A stretch of DNA of 64,000 nt from assembly GCA_900313615.1 (NCBI GenBank), contig OMRP01000002.1, positions 62,001 through 126,000 of the forward strand, read 5' to 3'. The notes beneath the pieces were generated by a model. The model saw nothing but the letters and a program-made list of their open reading frames with translations. It was not told the origin of the DNA and ran no database searches. Shown piece by piece: positions 16,270-26,001 of the stretch. The position numbers and the translations under genes are program-made. The DNA is from an uncultured Prevotellaceae bacterium. GTDB taxonomy: Bacteria > Bacteroidota > Bacteroidia > Bacteroidales > Bacteroidaceae. Position 1 is the first letter of the stretch. The number at the start of each line of letters is the position of its first letter.

Positions 16270-19200
16270 ATGATAGAGCCTTTGACCAATGATCAATTAC
16301 AGATAGATTACCTGCCGAGTTTGAACTATGCCATGAGCGTGAACGGCAAGCGGTGTATCGAGAGATTGGAAATTACGAACAATGACAACAGTGATTGGCA
16401 CGACGTTACAGTAAGTGTGTCGGGTGATATGCTGGTGCCTTCAACCGAGACTACCGCCATCATCCCCGGCGGCAAGACTGTCAGTTTCACCCAACTCGAT
16501 ATTCAGCCCAATGTTGACCAGTTGCGCCAACTCACGGAGTCTGTCGACACACAGTTTGCCGTCAGTATCAGCATCGACGGCCAAGAGGTGATGGTGAAGC
16601 ATTGTCCCCTCAGACTGATGGCCTTCAACGAGTGGCCCGGTTTGGGTATCATGCCCGAGTTGTTGGCCTCGTTTGTCACGCCAAACGCCCCCGAACTGGC
16701 ACCCATCAAGGTTCATGCCGCCAGTCATCTGGAGCGGCTCACCGGCCAGTCTTCGCTTGACGACTACCAGACGCAAGACCCCAACCGCGCCCGTGCACAG
16801 GTGGCCGCCATCTATGAGGCGTTACGCCAAGAGAGCATCGTCTACTGTACATTGCCCGCCAGTTTCGAGAGCAGCGGACAACGCATCCGATTGGCCGAGG
16901 AGATACTCACCACCCGCATGGCCACCTGCCTCGACTCCACCCTGCTCTTCGCCTCATGCCTGGAGTCGTGCGGACTGCACCCCCTTGTTGTGATGCTGAA
17001 AGGCCATGCCTATGTAGCCTGTTGGCTCATCGACAACTACTATCAACAGATGGTGGGAGATGACGTATCGTTCCTCACCAAGACCATTGCCGACGGCATC
17101 AACGAGATGGTGGTGGTGGAGACCACCTGCATCACGCAAAACGGTATTGATTTCGAGAGTGCGGTACAACAAGCCGAAGACAAGTTATATAAAGCCCCCG
17201 AACAATTCGTTGCCTTCGTTGATATTCACCGATGCCGTCTCAATGGTGTGCGTCCCCTACCCCTCCGCGTGAACGGCCAGTGGATGACCGACGGGCTGGA
17301 ACACGACACGGCCACCTACGACATACGCCAACAGACACGCCTCGACGTGGTGCCCGAGGGTCCTCAAGGTGCCGCCACACGCCAACAGATATGGGAGCGC
17401 AAGTTGCTCGATTTCTCGTTGCGCAACAACCTGCTCAACTTGCGCGTGGGCAAGAAGCTCATCCCCTTCATCTCTTTCGATATCGACCAATTGGAAGACC
17501 ACCTGCAAGCGGGTGAGGACTACCGCATCACCCCTACGCCCACAAAGCGTCAGTTGGCCGCCGACGAATTTGGCATCTACAATTCGAAGGCACACCGCGA
17601 TGAGTTGGAGCAGTTGGTTACGGAAAACCTCAAACATAACGAGTTGGTGTCATATCTGACCGACGACGACCTGCTCGAGGCCCTCAAGGGACTGTATCGC
17701 GCCTCGCGCACCGCCTTGGAAGAAAACGGAGCCAATAGTCTGTTCCTCGTGCTTGGCGTGCTGAAATGGTTTGAGACACCTAAGAGTATTCGTCCACGCT
17801 TCGCCCCCCTCATCCTGTTGCCCGTGGACATCATCCGCAAGAGTGGCAACAACTATATCATCCGCACCCGCGACGAAGACGTGACATTCAACACCACGTT
17901 GGTGGAGATGCTCCGCCAACAGCACGACATTAACCTGTCGGGGCTCATGCCGTTGCCCACCGACGAAAACGGCATCGACGTGAAGACTGTATTCGCCACC
18001 ATCCGCGCCCTGCTCAAGGACCATCCCCGTTGGGATGTAGTGGAAGAGGCTATGCTCGGTCTGTTCTCGTTCAGCAAGTTCGTGATGTGGAACGATATTC
18101 ACAACAACGCCGAGAAGATGCGGCAGAGTGCCGTCATCGAGAGCCTGTTGCAGAAACGGCTCGTCGACGTGGGAAACATCACTCCCACCGACACACGTAA
18201 CATCGACCAGACAGTGACCCCCGCCAATTACGCCATCCCCGTAGATGTCGACTCATCTCAACTCGAGGCTGTCATCGAGTCGGGCGAAGGCCGAAGTTTC
18301 ATTCTCTATGGTCCTCCGGGAACTGGCAAGAGCCAGACCATCACCAACATGATTGCCAACGCCCTCTACCATGACAAGCGCGTGTTGTTCGTGGCCGAGA
18401 AGATGGCCGCCCTGCAGGTAGTGCAGAAACGACTGGAGAAAATCGGTTTGGGACCCTTCTCGTTGGAACTCCACTCTAACAAGGTTACACGCGCCCATCT
18501 GTTGCAACAGTTGCAACAGGCCCTCGACCTCACACGCATCAAATCACCCGACGAGTATGAAGCCGAATCGCAGGCCCTGTTCGACCAGCGCCGGCAGTTG
18601 GTGGAGATGATGGAACGGCTTCACGTATCCCGCGCGTCGGGGCTGTCGCTGTATGACATCATCACCCGATACCTGAGCATTGACAGCGACGATGCCCTCG
18701 CCCCCGCCGAAGGATATATGGAAGGACTTAACGCCCAGCGTCTCAGCGAGGACGAGCAGTTGGTGCGCCAATTGGATGTGGTTTTCGCCGTCACCGGCCA
18801 TCCCGCCAACCACCCCCTAAACGGTTTGAACACCACCGACGTGAGTGCCGCCGCCAAGCAGCGCGTCTTGGATTCGCTCATCAAGATACAGCCCGAACTT
18901 TCGGCCGTGAAACGAAGCATGGAAGCCATCGAGGCCGAGTGCCACGTGGAAGTACCACATACCCTCTCCGGCACGGTGTGGACATGGCAGTTCGTCAATG
19001 CCGTGCGCCAGATACCCATGCTCAATGCCGCGCTGCTCGACATCGCCGCCAACGCCACTCTTGAAGGCCAGTGGCGTCAGGTGGTGGCCACCGGCATGCG
19101 CCGCGACGAGCTTTTCCACACCATCACACAACATTATCTGGTAGAGATTGTACAACGCGACCCGATGCAGTTGCGTGGCGAATGGCAAGCTGCCTGCGAC

Positions 19201-21996
19201 AAATGGTTCATCCCCAGGTTCTTCGCCAAGCGTAAGTTCCTGAAACAGATGAAAGTATACCGTCCCGACATTACCGAGGCACATGTGCAGCCGTTGCTCG
19301 ACCAATTGTACGAATACCGACAGAGAGCCGTCGCCGTAGACCAAGCCACCAACGACCTCCAGGCACTGTTCGGTCCCCTAGCCCGTCGTGGTGCAGAGCA
19401 ATGGGCTCCCATCACGCAGACCCTCGACAGCGCCCCCGAGGTGTTGCGTCTGCTACGCGCCTACCGCCGCCAAGAAGGGACCAACGCCTTCAATGTGGAG
19501 GCCGTACGTCAGACTGACATCAGCCCTATCGAACGTATGCAGCAAGCCCTTGCCGCCATGGGCGACGTGTGCACCCTCGACCCTACCCTCACTCTCGACG
19601 AGATGGTGACGAAGATGCCGTTGTGGCTCGCTCATCTCGACAAGATGCGCGACTGGACACAGTGGTGCCTGCGCAAGAACCAACTCGACGACCGCCATCT
19701 GTCGCAGGTGGCCGACTTCATCGAGAAAGGACGCCATACCAGTGACGAGGCCGCCGATGCCATGCTCAAGGGCACATACCACCGCATGGGCACCGACATC
19801 ATCGATGGCGACAATCAGTTGCAGTTGTTCAATGGCCTCATCTTCGAAGATGCCATCCAGCGCTACCGCGACATGGCCAAAAACTTCCAAGAGTTGACGA
19901 AGAAAGCCCTCTACTGCCGATTGGCCTCACACATCCCCTCGCAGACGTTCCAAGCCTCGACCAATTCGGAGATGGGTATATTGAAGCGTTACATCGCCTC
20001 CGGCGGTCGCGGCACCACCATACGTCATATCATCGACCAGGTGCCCACGCTGCTTCCCAAGCTCTGTCCGTGCATGTTGATGAGCCCCCTCTCCGTTGCT
20101 CAGTTCATCGACCTCGACCAAGAGAAGTTCGACATTGTTGTGTTCGATGAGGCATCGCAGATGCCCACGAGCGAAGCCATCGGCGCCATCGCCCGTGGCA
20201 AGGCCCTCATCGTGGTAGGCGACCCGAAGCAGATGCCCCCGACCAGTTTCTTCGCCGTGCAGCAGACCGACGAGAGCGATGCCGAGAACGACGACATGGA
20301 GAGCATTTTGGACGACTGCATCACCCTGTCGTTGCCAGCGCATTACCTCACATGGCACTACCGCAGTCGTCATGAGAGCCTCATTGCCTTCAGCAACTCA
20401 CAGTATTACGACGGACGGCTCTTTACCTTCCCCTCCGTCGACGACCGTCTGTCGAAGGTTCGCTTCATCCCCATCGACGGCACCTATGATATGGGTAAGA
20501 CACGCTGTAACCGCAGCGAAGCCGAGGCCATCGTGAAGGAAACATTGCGACGGCTGGCCGACCCCGAACTTTCGAAATTGAGCATCGGTATCGTGTCGTT
20601 CAGCAAGGTACAGCAAGACCTCATCGAGGATATCCTCACCGATGAGTTGGCCAAGAAACCAGAGTTGGAAGCCAAGGCCTATGACAGCGCCGAGCCTATT
20701 TTTATTAAGAACCTTGAGAATGTTCAGGGCGACGAGCGTGATGTCATCCTCTTCTCCATCGGTTATGGTCCCGACAAACGCGGTCATGTGTCGATGAACT
20801 TCGGACCGCTGAACAACCAAGGTGGCGAGCGCCGACTGAATGTGGCAGTGAGCCGCGCACGTTACGAGATGATGGTGTTTAGCACGCTACAGCCCGAACA
20901 GATAGACCTGAATCGCAGCCGCGCCAAAGGAGTGGAGGGGTTGAAACGTTTCCTCGAATTCGCCAAGAACGGACGCATCGCCGTGAGCACCACCCAGGTG
21001 GCCCAAGAACGTGGTCTCGACCTGGCCGACGACATAGCCCGCGAGATACGCAAGATGGGTTACGAGGTGGACACCCATGTGGGCCGCAGCAATTTCAAAG
21101 TCGACGTTGCCGTCATCGATCCCGACCACACCGACAGTTACCTGCTCGGCATCCTCTGCGACGGTCGCAACTATTACGAGACGAAGACGGAGCGCGACCG
21201 TGAGATTACACAGCCAGGCGTACTACGCGGCTTAGGATGGAACCTTCTCAGGATATGGTCGGTCGATTGGTTCATGAACCGCGACAAAGACCTGGAGCGC
21301 ATTCGCCAGCGTTTGGACGAGTTGAAGAGCGAAGGAGGCGCCGTCGCCGTGGAGACCGCCAATGCCGCTCCCGCACCAAAAATTGCCACGCTGATGCCCT
21401 TTGCCGTAGGCGAGGACGAGATTATCAGCGACATGACCAATGAGCACGAGAAACCCTATCAGGTAGGCAACTACCGTATGTTGAGCACCTACTCCACTTT
21501 TGTCGACCTGAAACAGAAAAAGATGGAGGGAGTTATCCATAACATCGTAGAAGCCGAACAGCCCATCACACTCAGTCTAATATGCAAACGTATCTGTTCC
21601 ATCTACGGAGTGCCACGTGTCACGCCCACCATACGGCAGTATGTTGAGGACAAGGTGAATGCCAATGCTTACCGCGACCCATCATCGCCACGCTCCAACC
21701 CCTACTATTGGAAAGATGCCACCACCGCCATCCATTATGCCGATTATCGGCAGGCAGCAGGCCGTGATGCCGACGACATCCCCGTCGTCGAGGTGCGTAA
21801 CCTGCTGGCTTATGCCATCGAGCAGCAGGTGTCGACACCCAACGATGCCGCCCTGCGTTCGCAAGTGGCAAAGGTGTTGGGGTTCACCCGCCGCACGAAG
21901 AAACTCGACGAACTCGTCGACCTCGCCGTGCGCCAACTCATCGTCTGCGGAAAGATTACTGAGAAAGACGGCGTGCTGAGTTACGTGGAAGGGTGA
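16270..21996 (+). CDS. DUF4011 superfamily 1 helicase with Vsr-like nuclease (defence candidate)
   Basis: A 1908-residue multidomain protein. Residues 1-115 form a beta-rich domain and about 175-320 look transglutaminase-like (Cys220 in MATCLDST, His246 in KGHAYVACW, Glu284 in VVVETT). DUF4011 follows (about 375-640). The split superfamily 1 helicase has Walker A GPPGTGKS at 681-688, Walker B DEASQM at 1293-1298, VVGDPKQMPP just after, WHYRSRHESL, and the motif VI-like NVAVSRARYE. A PD-(D/E)XK/Vsr-like nuclease (about 1597-1670; FKVDVAVID, GILCDG, YYETKTERDRE) and a C-terminal DUF3320-like region come last. Proteins of this DUF4011-helicase-Vsr plan are listed among antiphage candidates, and a role in restricting foreign DNA is inferred. 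It stands alone with no methylase or toxin neighbour. No canonical promoter box was found. No frameshift was seen. Confidence 0.88.
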   Translation: MIEPLTNDQLQIDYLPSLNYAMSVNGKRCIERLEITNNDNSDWHDVTVSVSGDMLVPSTETTAIIPGGKTVSFTQLDIQPNVDQLRQLTESVDTQFAVSISIDGQEVMVKHCPLRLMAFNEWPGLGIMPELLASFVTPNAPELAPIKVHAASHLERLTGQSSLDDYQTQDPNRARAQVAAIYEALRQESIVYCTLPASFESSGQRIRLAEEILTTRMATCLDSTLLFASCLESCGLHPLVVMLKGHAYVACWLIDNYYQQMVGDDVSFLTKTIADGINEMVVVETTCITQNGIDFESAVQQAEDKLYKAPEQFVAFVDIHRCRLNGVRPLPLRVNGQWMTDGLEHDTATYDIRQQTRLDVVPEGPQGAATRQQIWERKLLDFSLRNNLLNLRVGKKLIPFISFDIDQLEDHLQAGEDYRITPTPTKRQLAADEFGIYNSKAHRDELEQLVTENLKHNELVSYLTDDDLLEALKGLYRASRTALEENGANSLFLVLGVLKWFETPKSIRPRFAPLILLPVDIIRKSGNNYIIRTRDEDVTFNTTLVEMLRQQHDINLSGLMPLPTDENGIDVKTVFATIRALLKDHPRWDVVEEAMLGLFSFSKFVMWNDIHNNAEKMRQSAVIESLLQKRLVDVGNITPTDTRNIDQTVTPANYAIPVDVDSSQLEAVIESGEGRSFILYGPPGTGKSQTITNMIANALYHDKRVLFVAEKMAALQVVQKRLEKIGLGPFSLELHSNKVTRAHLLQQLQQALDLTRIKSPDEYEAESQALFDQRRQLVEMMERLHVSRASGLSLYDIITRYLSIDSDDALAPAEGYMEGLNAQRLSEDEQLVRQLDVVFAVTGHPANHPLNGLNTTDVSAAAKQRVLDSLIKIQPELSAVKRSMEAIEAECHVEVPHTLSGTVWTWQFVNAVRQIPMLNAALLDIAANATLEGQWRQVVATGMRRDELFHTITQHYLVEIVQRDPMQLRGEWQAACDKWFIPRFFAKRKFLKQMKVYRPDITEAHVQPLLDQLYEYRQRAVAVDQATNDLQALFGPLARRGAEQWAPITQTLDSAPEVLRLLRAYRRQEGTNAFNVEAVRQTDISPIERMQQALAAMGDVCTLDPTLTLDEMVTKMPLWLAHLDKMRDWTQWCLRKNQLDDRHLSQVADFIEKGRHTSDEAADAMLKGTYHRMGTDIIDGDNQLQLFNGLIFEDAIQRYRDMAKNFQELTKKALYCRLASHIPSQTFQASTNSEMGILKRYIASGGRGTTIRHIIDQVPTLLPKLCPCMLMSPLSVAQFIDLDQEKFDIVVFDEASQMPTSEAIGAIARGKALIVVGDPKQMPPTSFFAVQQTDESDAENDDMESILDDCITLSLPAHYLTWHYRSRHESLIAFSNSQYYDGRLFTFPSVDDRLSKVRFIPIDGTYDMGKTRCNRSEAEAIVKETLRRLADPELSKLSIGIVSFSKVQQDLIEDILTDELAKKPELEAKAYDSAEPIFIKNLENVQGDERDVILFSIGYGPDKRGHVSMNFGPLNNQGGERRLNVAVSRARYEMMVFSTLQPEQIDLNRSRAKGVEGLKRFLEFAKNGRIAVSTTQVAQERGLDLADDIAREIRKMGYEVDTHVGRSNFKVDVAVIDPDHTDSYLLGILCDGRNYYETKTERDREITQPGVLRGLGWNLLRIWSVDWFMNRDKDLERIRQRLDELKSEGGAVAVETANAAPAPKIATLMPFAVGEDEIISDMTNEHEKPYQVGNYRMLSTYSTFVDLKQKKMEGVIHNIVEAEQPITLSLICKRICSIYGVPRVTPTIRQYVEDKVNANAYRDPSSPRSNPYYWKDATTAIHYADYRQAAGRDADDIPVVEVRNLLAYAIEQQVSTPNDAALRSQVAKVLGFTRRTKKLDELVDLAVRQLIVCGKITEKDGVLSYVEG

Positions 21997-22090
21997 AGGG
22001 ACTATAGCCCCCAAGCCCCATTGGCCTTATAAGCTAGCTAAATCGTGGGTGACGTGACACATTACCATACACAACAAGGGATTATTTACG

Positions 22091-22123
22091 ACGAATGCCA
22101 GAATGTTACATTCTGGCATTCGT
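22091..22123. terminator. perfect 15-bp hairpin between convergent genes
   Basis: ACGAATGCCAGAATG (22091-22105) and CATTCTGGCATTCGT (22109-22123) pair perfectly around a 3-nt loop. It lies between the helicase stop and the convergent carboxypeptidase stop. No U-tract follows on either strand, so it may act as a Rho-independent stop only weakly, or as a 3'-end RNA stabiliser. Confidence 0.5.
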
Positions 22124-22192
22124 CATGAATATACCATTGCGGAGGTGCTGGGAAACGGTGCCATACGATGGCTCGTCAACTAAGCAACAGTA

Positions 22193-23308
22193 TTATTCCG
22201 CTTCAGTCTTTCCCGCCAGGCGCATGCGGAGGGCGGTGGAAGTTGAGGGAGCGGTGATGTCGGCTGTGTTCACTTGTTGCTGGCTGCCGTCGATGTCAAA
22301 CTGCAAGGAGGCTCCATCGGAACGCACATCAATGGTGACGTGAGCGCCCATTACCAAGGGCAGATTAACATCACCATGACCGCCTGGGAAGCCGCAGAGC
22401 ACAGGGATACGATATGGGGCCAACAACTCGTGCAGCATGGCTTCCACGCTCTCAAAGGTGAACTCCGTACCACAATCGGTGAACTCGCCGAGAATGATAC
22501 CCTTGCAGCGGTCGAGCACACCATTCATCTGCAGGATACGCATCTGGCGGTCGATATTGTGCATCGATTCCTCCACCTCTTCCACAAAGAGAATGATATC
22601 CTTGCCCTTCGTGGCATCAGCCTGAGAACCGAGGTTGGGCACAAACGTACAAAGGTTGCCACCCACCAGTACGCCACTGGCACGTCCCACGATGTTTTGA
22701 CTGTGTGCCGGCAACTCATAACGAGGCACCTGTCCTAACAACAGGTCACGCATCAACGTGCTTGTCGCGTCGGTGCCACCCTTTGCCAGGAACGAACTCA
22801 TCGTGCCTTGCACGCTCATCACTCCCGCACGGGTCAGCAAGCCATGTAGCGTGGTGATGTCGCTGAAACCCACCAACCATTTCGGCGATGTCTTTAGTTC
22901 CGTCAACGTCAGTTGGTTGATGAGTTGTATGGTGCCATATCCGCCACGGTTACAGATGATGGCCTTGATGGAGGGATCACTCAGTGCCCATCGGATATCG
23001 CTGATACGCTCTTCCACCGTTCCAGCATACCGACCATCCACCACCTTGCCCACATTCGGGCCGATGACCGGTTCCAAGCCCCAGCCACGCAGCACGTCGG
23101 CAGTCTTCTCCACATTCTCCATTGGAGTGAAATACGATGGAGAAATGAGCGCCACCTTATCACCAGCCTTTAGGAAATCAGGCTGTTGGCAGTTCAACAC
23201 AACGGGCTGTTCTGGATTCACCACGACGACATCATCATCGCTGCATGATGTCAACATAAGTCCGAATAAGGCTAGCACCACTAGCCCCTGAAAACGGGAG
23301 ATAGACAT
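22193..23308 (-). CDS. LD-carboxypeptidase lipoprotein (peptidase family S66)
   Basis: A 371-residue lipoprotein. The lipobox LTSC places the lipidated cysteine at 22, so the enzyme faces the periplasm. S66 enzymes remove the terminal D-alanine from muropeptide tetrapeptides in wall recycling. Signature blocks are present: VALISPSYF, ICNRGGYGT (119-127), the nucleophile Ser149 in GFSDITTLHG and the C-terminal GFPGGHGDVNLPLVMG with the catalytic histidine. A predicted glutamate lies in LFVEEVEE. Cytoplasmic forms (LdcA) lack a signal, so the lipoprotein form suggests action on periplasmic or imported muropeptides. The neighbouring SH3-SPOR lipoprotein also fits wall biology. Confidence 0.9.
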   Translation of the reverse strand: MSISRFQGLVVLALFGLMLTSCSDDDVVVVNPEQPVVLNCQQPDFLKAGDKVALISPSYFTPMENVEKTADVLRGWGLEPVIGPNVGKVVDGRYAGTVEERISDIRWALSDPSIKAIICNRGGYGTIQLINQLTLTELKTSPKWLVGFSDITTLHGLLTRAGVMSVQGTMSSFLAKGGTDATSTLMRDLLLGQVPRYELPAHSQNIVGRASGVLVGGNLCTFVPNLGSQADATKGKDIILFVEEVEESMHNIDRQMRILQMNGVLDRCKGIILGEFTDCGTEFTFESVEAMLHELLAPYRIPVLCGFPGGHGDVNLPLVMGAHVTIDVRSDGASLQFDIDGSQQQVNTADITAPSTSTALRMRLAGKTEAE

Positions 23309-23350
23309 ATAAAAAACAATTTATCCGTTAGTTACACTTGGAATGATTCA

Positions 23351-24088
23351 TCATTTCGGCAATATGCTAGCCGCATCGCCTTTTGGAGTGACACCTTGGT
23401 AGAAGCAAGGAGCCACGCCATCATTCTCAAGTACCCATGTTTCACGCTCCAGATACTCTCTGATGCCATCCGCTTGACCTTGAGCCTGTGCACGGCTGTA
23501 ATAACTACCCTCGCAAAGTCGGTATACCGTCTTCCCATCTTGCGTGAAGCGGAAGATGCACGAACCATCAAGAGCGTCGGGAAGCGTTCTAGTGGCTTCC
23601 TTCGCCGAATTGAGGTCATTAAAACTACCTATGACCACGTAATAGACTTTCCGTCCAGCCTGTTGTGGTTTTTCCAAACCCTCCAGACGGGCGTAGTTGC
23701 TATGGACAAAGCCCTCCACCCCTTCGTACCTCACTTTGAGCCATTGGCCTGTGGAGCCTCGGTATTCAGCACCTTTGCCATCGGTTATCAGACGCCCCAG
23801 GATTCTCGATGAAGAATTAGGTTGTTCGCGTATGTTGAGAAAGCCATCGGCAGATACGGAATAAACCATCGGTTGTTGCGATGAAGAGGCAGCCGGTGTC
23901 GCTGTCTGTTCTTCACTTGTCTGCTCTTCCATCGTTGTTGCCGTTTCGCTTTCCGTTTTCGCATCTGGCCGTCCTTTGTTTACCTCTCCTTGAGCCTGTT
24001 GCGATTTCTCTGGCTGTTGCACTTTGTCTTTGCAGCCCGTGAAGAGAGCCGCCACCAACAAAGTAGCTAGAATTAGTTTTTTCTTCAT
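23351..24088 (-). CDS. SH3-domain and SPOR-like lipoprotein
   Basis: A 245-residue lipoprotein with lipobox FTGC (Cys19). A Gln/Glu/Thr/Ser-rich linker (20-75) leads to a bacterial SH3 domain (about 85-135: GFLNIREQPNSSSRI, GQWLKVRYEGVEGFVHSNYARL), usually a wall-binding module. The C-terminal half (about 150-235) reads as a SPOR-like domain (VYYVVIGSFNDLNSAKEATRTL ... YRLCEGSYYSRAQAQ), which binds denuded peptidoglycan glycan strands. A TTG two codons upstream is a less likely start. It is probably co-transcribed with the LD-carboxypeptidase 42 bp downstream. The exact role is unknown. Confidence 0.82.
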   Translation of the reverse strand: MKKKLILATLLVAALFTGCKDKVQQPEKSQQAQGEVNKGRPDAKTESETATTMEEQTSEEQTATPAASSSQQPMVYSVSADGFLNIREQPNSSSRILGRLITDGKGAEYRGSTGQWLKVRYEGVEGFVHSNYARLEGLEKPQQAGRKVYYVVIGSFNDLNSAKEATRTLPDALDGSCIFRFTQDGKTVYRLCEGSYYSRAQAQGQADGIREYLERETWVLENDGVAPCFYQGVTPKGDAASILPK

Positions 24089-24134
24089 TGTCAAAATAGT
24101 TATCGTTATATTATTAAAAGTAAAAGTATGAATG

Positions 24135-25715
24135 TCATTTCACCAAGTTGCCAAGGATATCACGCGTGAGTTCGCGTGTGATGGTGCGTGTGGCAGCCGT
24201 CGTGGCGTTCTTCACCACTTTTTCCTTGGCCGACGTCTTGCTTTTCGACTCCTTGCCCGTCACCTTACTAGTAACGAAAGCCCCCACGATGGCCGCCAGG
24301 GTGGAGGTGAGCGCCGTCATTACCGCTTTGAGCACCTTGCTAAAGAATCCCTTTTTCTTCTTGCCATCCTTTTCTTTCTCCTTTTCTTTCTCCTCTTTCT
24401 CAGCTACTTTTTCCGCCTCCTTGGCAGCCTGTTCCGCCTCCTTCATGAGCATCTCGTAAGCACTCTCGCGATCGACCATCACGTCATACTTGCCCATGAT
24501 GCGGCTATGCTTGATGATGTCGGCTCGTTGGTCGACGGTAATGGCGCCTATCTGTGATAGCGGGAAAAGTATTTTTGCCCTCTCCACCACATTGGGTGCA
24601 CCCTTAGTATCGAGGAAGCTCACCAATGCCTCGCCCGTCTCCAGCTGCATGATGGCCTCATCGGTTTTGAAAGCTGGATTGGCACGGAACGTATCGGCCG
24701 CCGTCTTCACCGCCTTCTGGTCTTTCGGTGTATAGGCACGTAGGGCATGCTGCACGCGGTTGCCCAACTGTCCGAGAATGCTCTCCGGTATGTCGGTGGG
24801 ACTCTGCGTGATGAAGTAGATGCCCACGCCTTTGGAGCGGATGAGGCGGATAACCTGTTCTATCTTGTCGAGCAACGCCTTCGATGTTCCCTCGAAGAGC
24901 ATGTGTGCCTCGTCGAAGAAGAACACCAGTTTGGGCAAATCCAAGTCACCCACTTCGGGCAAAGTGGAATATAGTTCACTCATGAGCCATAGCAGGAAGG
25001 TAGAATAGAGTTTCGGTTGCATCATCAGTTTGTCGGCAGCCAGCACGTTCATCACACCCTTGCCCCCTTCTGTCTGCATCAGGTCGTAGATGTCGAACGC
25101 CGGTTCGCCGAAGAACCGGTCAGCCCCTTGGCTCTCCAGTTGGAGGAGCGCCCTTTGAATGGCTCCCACAGAAGCCGACGAGATGTTGCCGTATTTGGTG
25201 GTATATTCCGCAGCATGTTGCGACACATAGTCGAGCATGGAGCGTAGGTCTTTGAGGTCGAGGATAAGCAGTCCACGCTCATCAGCGATGCGGAAGACGA
25301 TGTTCAGCACGCCATCCTGCGTCTCATTGAGTTGGAGCAGTCGGGATATCAGTTGCGGTCCCATCTGCGAGATAGTGGTGCGCATGGGATGCCCCTGTTC
25401 GCCATACACATCAAAGAAGCGCACGGGACAACTTTGGAACTGCGGGTTTTCTATGCCGAACTCCGGCAATCGTTTCTCGATGAATCCACTCATCTTACCC
25501 ACTTGTGATATACCCGACAGGTCACCTTTCATGTCGGCCATGAAACAAGGCACACCCGCCTGGCAGAACGATTCGGCCATCACCTGCAACGTGACCGTTT
25601 TTCCCGTACCCGTGGCACCCGCTATCAGTCCATGACGGTTGGCCATTTTACCAATGATGCTCAACGCCCCAGCCTCGCAATGGGCGATGTAAAGTCCATG
25701 TTCTCTGTCGTACAT
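24135..25715 (-). CDS. HerA/FtsK-like ATPase of the DUF853 (YjgR) family
   Basis: A 526-residue P-loop ATPase. Walker A GATGTGKT is at 33-40 and the Walker B block [12 protein letters not shown] near 270. [34 protein letters not shown] carries the sensor and arginine features of DUF853. The C-terminus (about 425-526) has a Lys/Glu-rich coiled coil followed by an Ala/Val-rich, possibly membrane-associating stretch ([17 protein letters not shown]). HerA relatives are DNA translocases. The YjgR group is common outside defence islands, so no defence role is claimed although the DUF4011 helicase is 2 kb away. It is monocistronic with its own promoter. Confidence 0.88.
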   Translation of the reverse strand: MYDREHGLYIAHCEAGALSIIGKMANRHGLIAGATGTGKTVTLQVMAESFCQAGVPCFMADMKGDLSGISQVGKMSGFIEKRLPEFGIENPQFQSCPVRFFDVYGEQGHPMRTTISQMGPQLISRLLQLNETQDGVLNIVFRIADERGLLILDLKDLRSMLDYVSQHAAEYTTKYGNISSASVGAIQRALLQLESQGADRFFGEPAFDIYDLMQTEGGKGVMNVLAADKLMMQPKLYSTFLLWLMSELYSTLPEVGDLDLPKLVFFFDEAHMLFEGTSKALLDKIEQVIRLIRSKGVGIYFITQSPTDIPESILGQLGNRVQHALRAYTPKDQKAVKTAADTFRANPAFKTDEAIMQLETGEALVSFLDTKGAPNVVERAKILFPLSQIGAITVDQRADIIKHSRIMGKYDVMVDRESAYEMLMKEAEQAAKEAEKVAEKEEKEKEKEKDGKKKKGFFSKVLKAVMTALTSTLAAIVGAFVTSKVTGKESKSKTSAKEKVVKNATTAATRTITRELTRDILGNLVK

Positions 25716-25761
25716 ATTAGGATTGTTTTGGTTATTGTCGAGATAATAATAGTAACGAATG

Positions 25762-25769
25762 CAAATGTA
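25762..25769 (-). promoter_or_regulatory. -7 promoter box for the DUF853 ATPase
   Basis: TACATTTG on the minus strand, about 47 nt before the start codon. No -33 TTTG was evident. Confidence 0.5.
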
Positions 25770-25822
25770 CGATAATTTTTGGAAAATATAAAATTATAAA
25801 AATAAAAAATGACAAAAGATAC

Positions 25823-25853
25823 CCACCCTTGGTCCCTCCCAGGGGAGGAAGAA
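25823..25853 (+). repeat. GC-rich hairpin repeat, divergent copy
   Basis: The ATACCCACCC lead-in with CCCTCCC-AG-GGGAGG lies in a 286-bp spacer between two minus-strand genes. The rest of the spacer, apart from the flanking promoter and terminator, shows nothing recognisable. Confidence 0.6.
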
Positions 25854-25914
25854 CGAGAGCACTCGTCACTCATCACCTTCCTACTATTGTCCAAACTCCT
25901 AAACTCCCTGACTC

Positions 25915-25956
25915 TTAAATAAAAAATCGGGACGTCCTTGATGGACATCCCGATTT
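25915..25956 (-). terminator. intrinsic terminator of the SusC/SusD operon
   Basis: On the minus strand AAATCGGGA/GTCC-type arms (plus 25924-25937 with 25943-25956, one C-A mismatch) form a 13-bp stem with a 5-nt loop, followed by TTTTTTATTT. Confidence 0.88.
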
Positions 25957-26001
25957 GGCATAGATGGGAAACGTTTTTCCCTTATAGTTACGAGAGATTG
26001 G

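Noticed and set aside
24135-25715. HerA-like ATPase as part of a defence system with the DUF4011 helicase
   Set aside because: It is separated by two envelope genes on its own promoter and belongs to the widespread DUF853/YjgR group; proximity alone is weak evidence.
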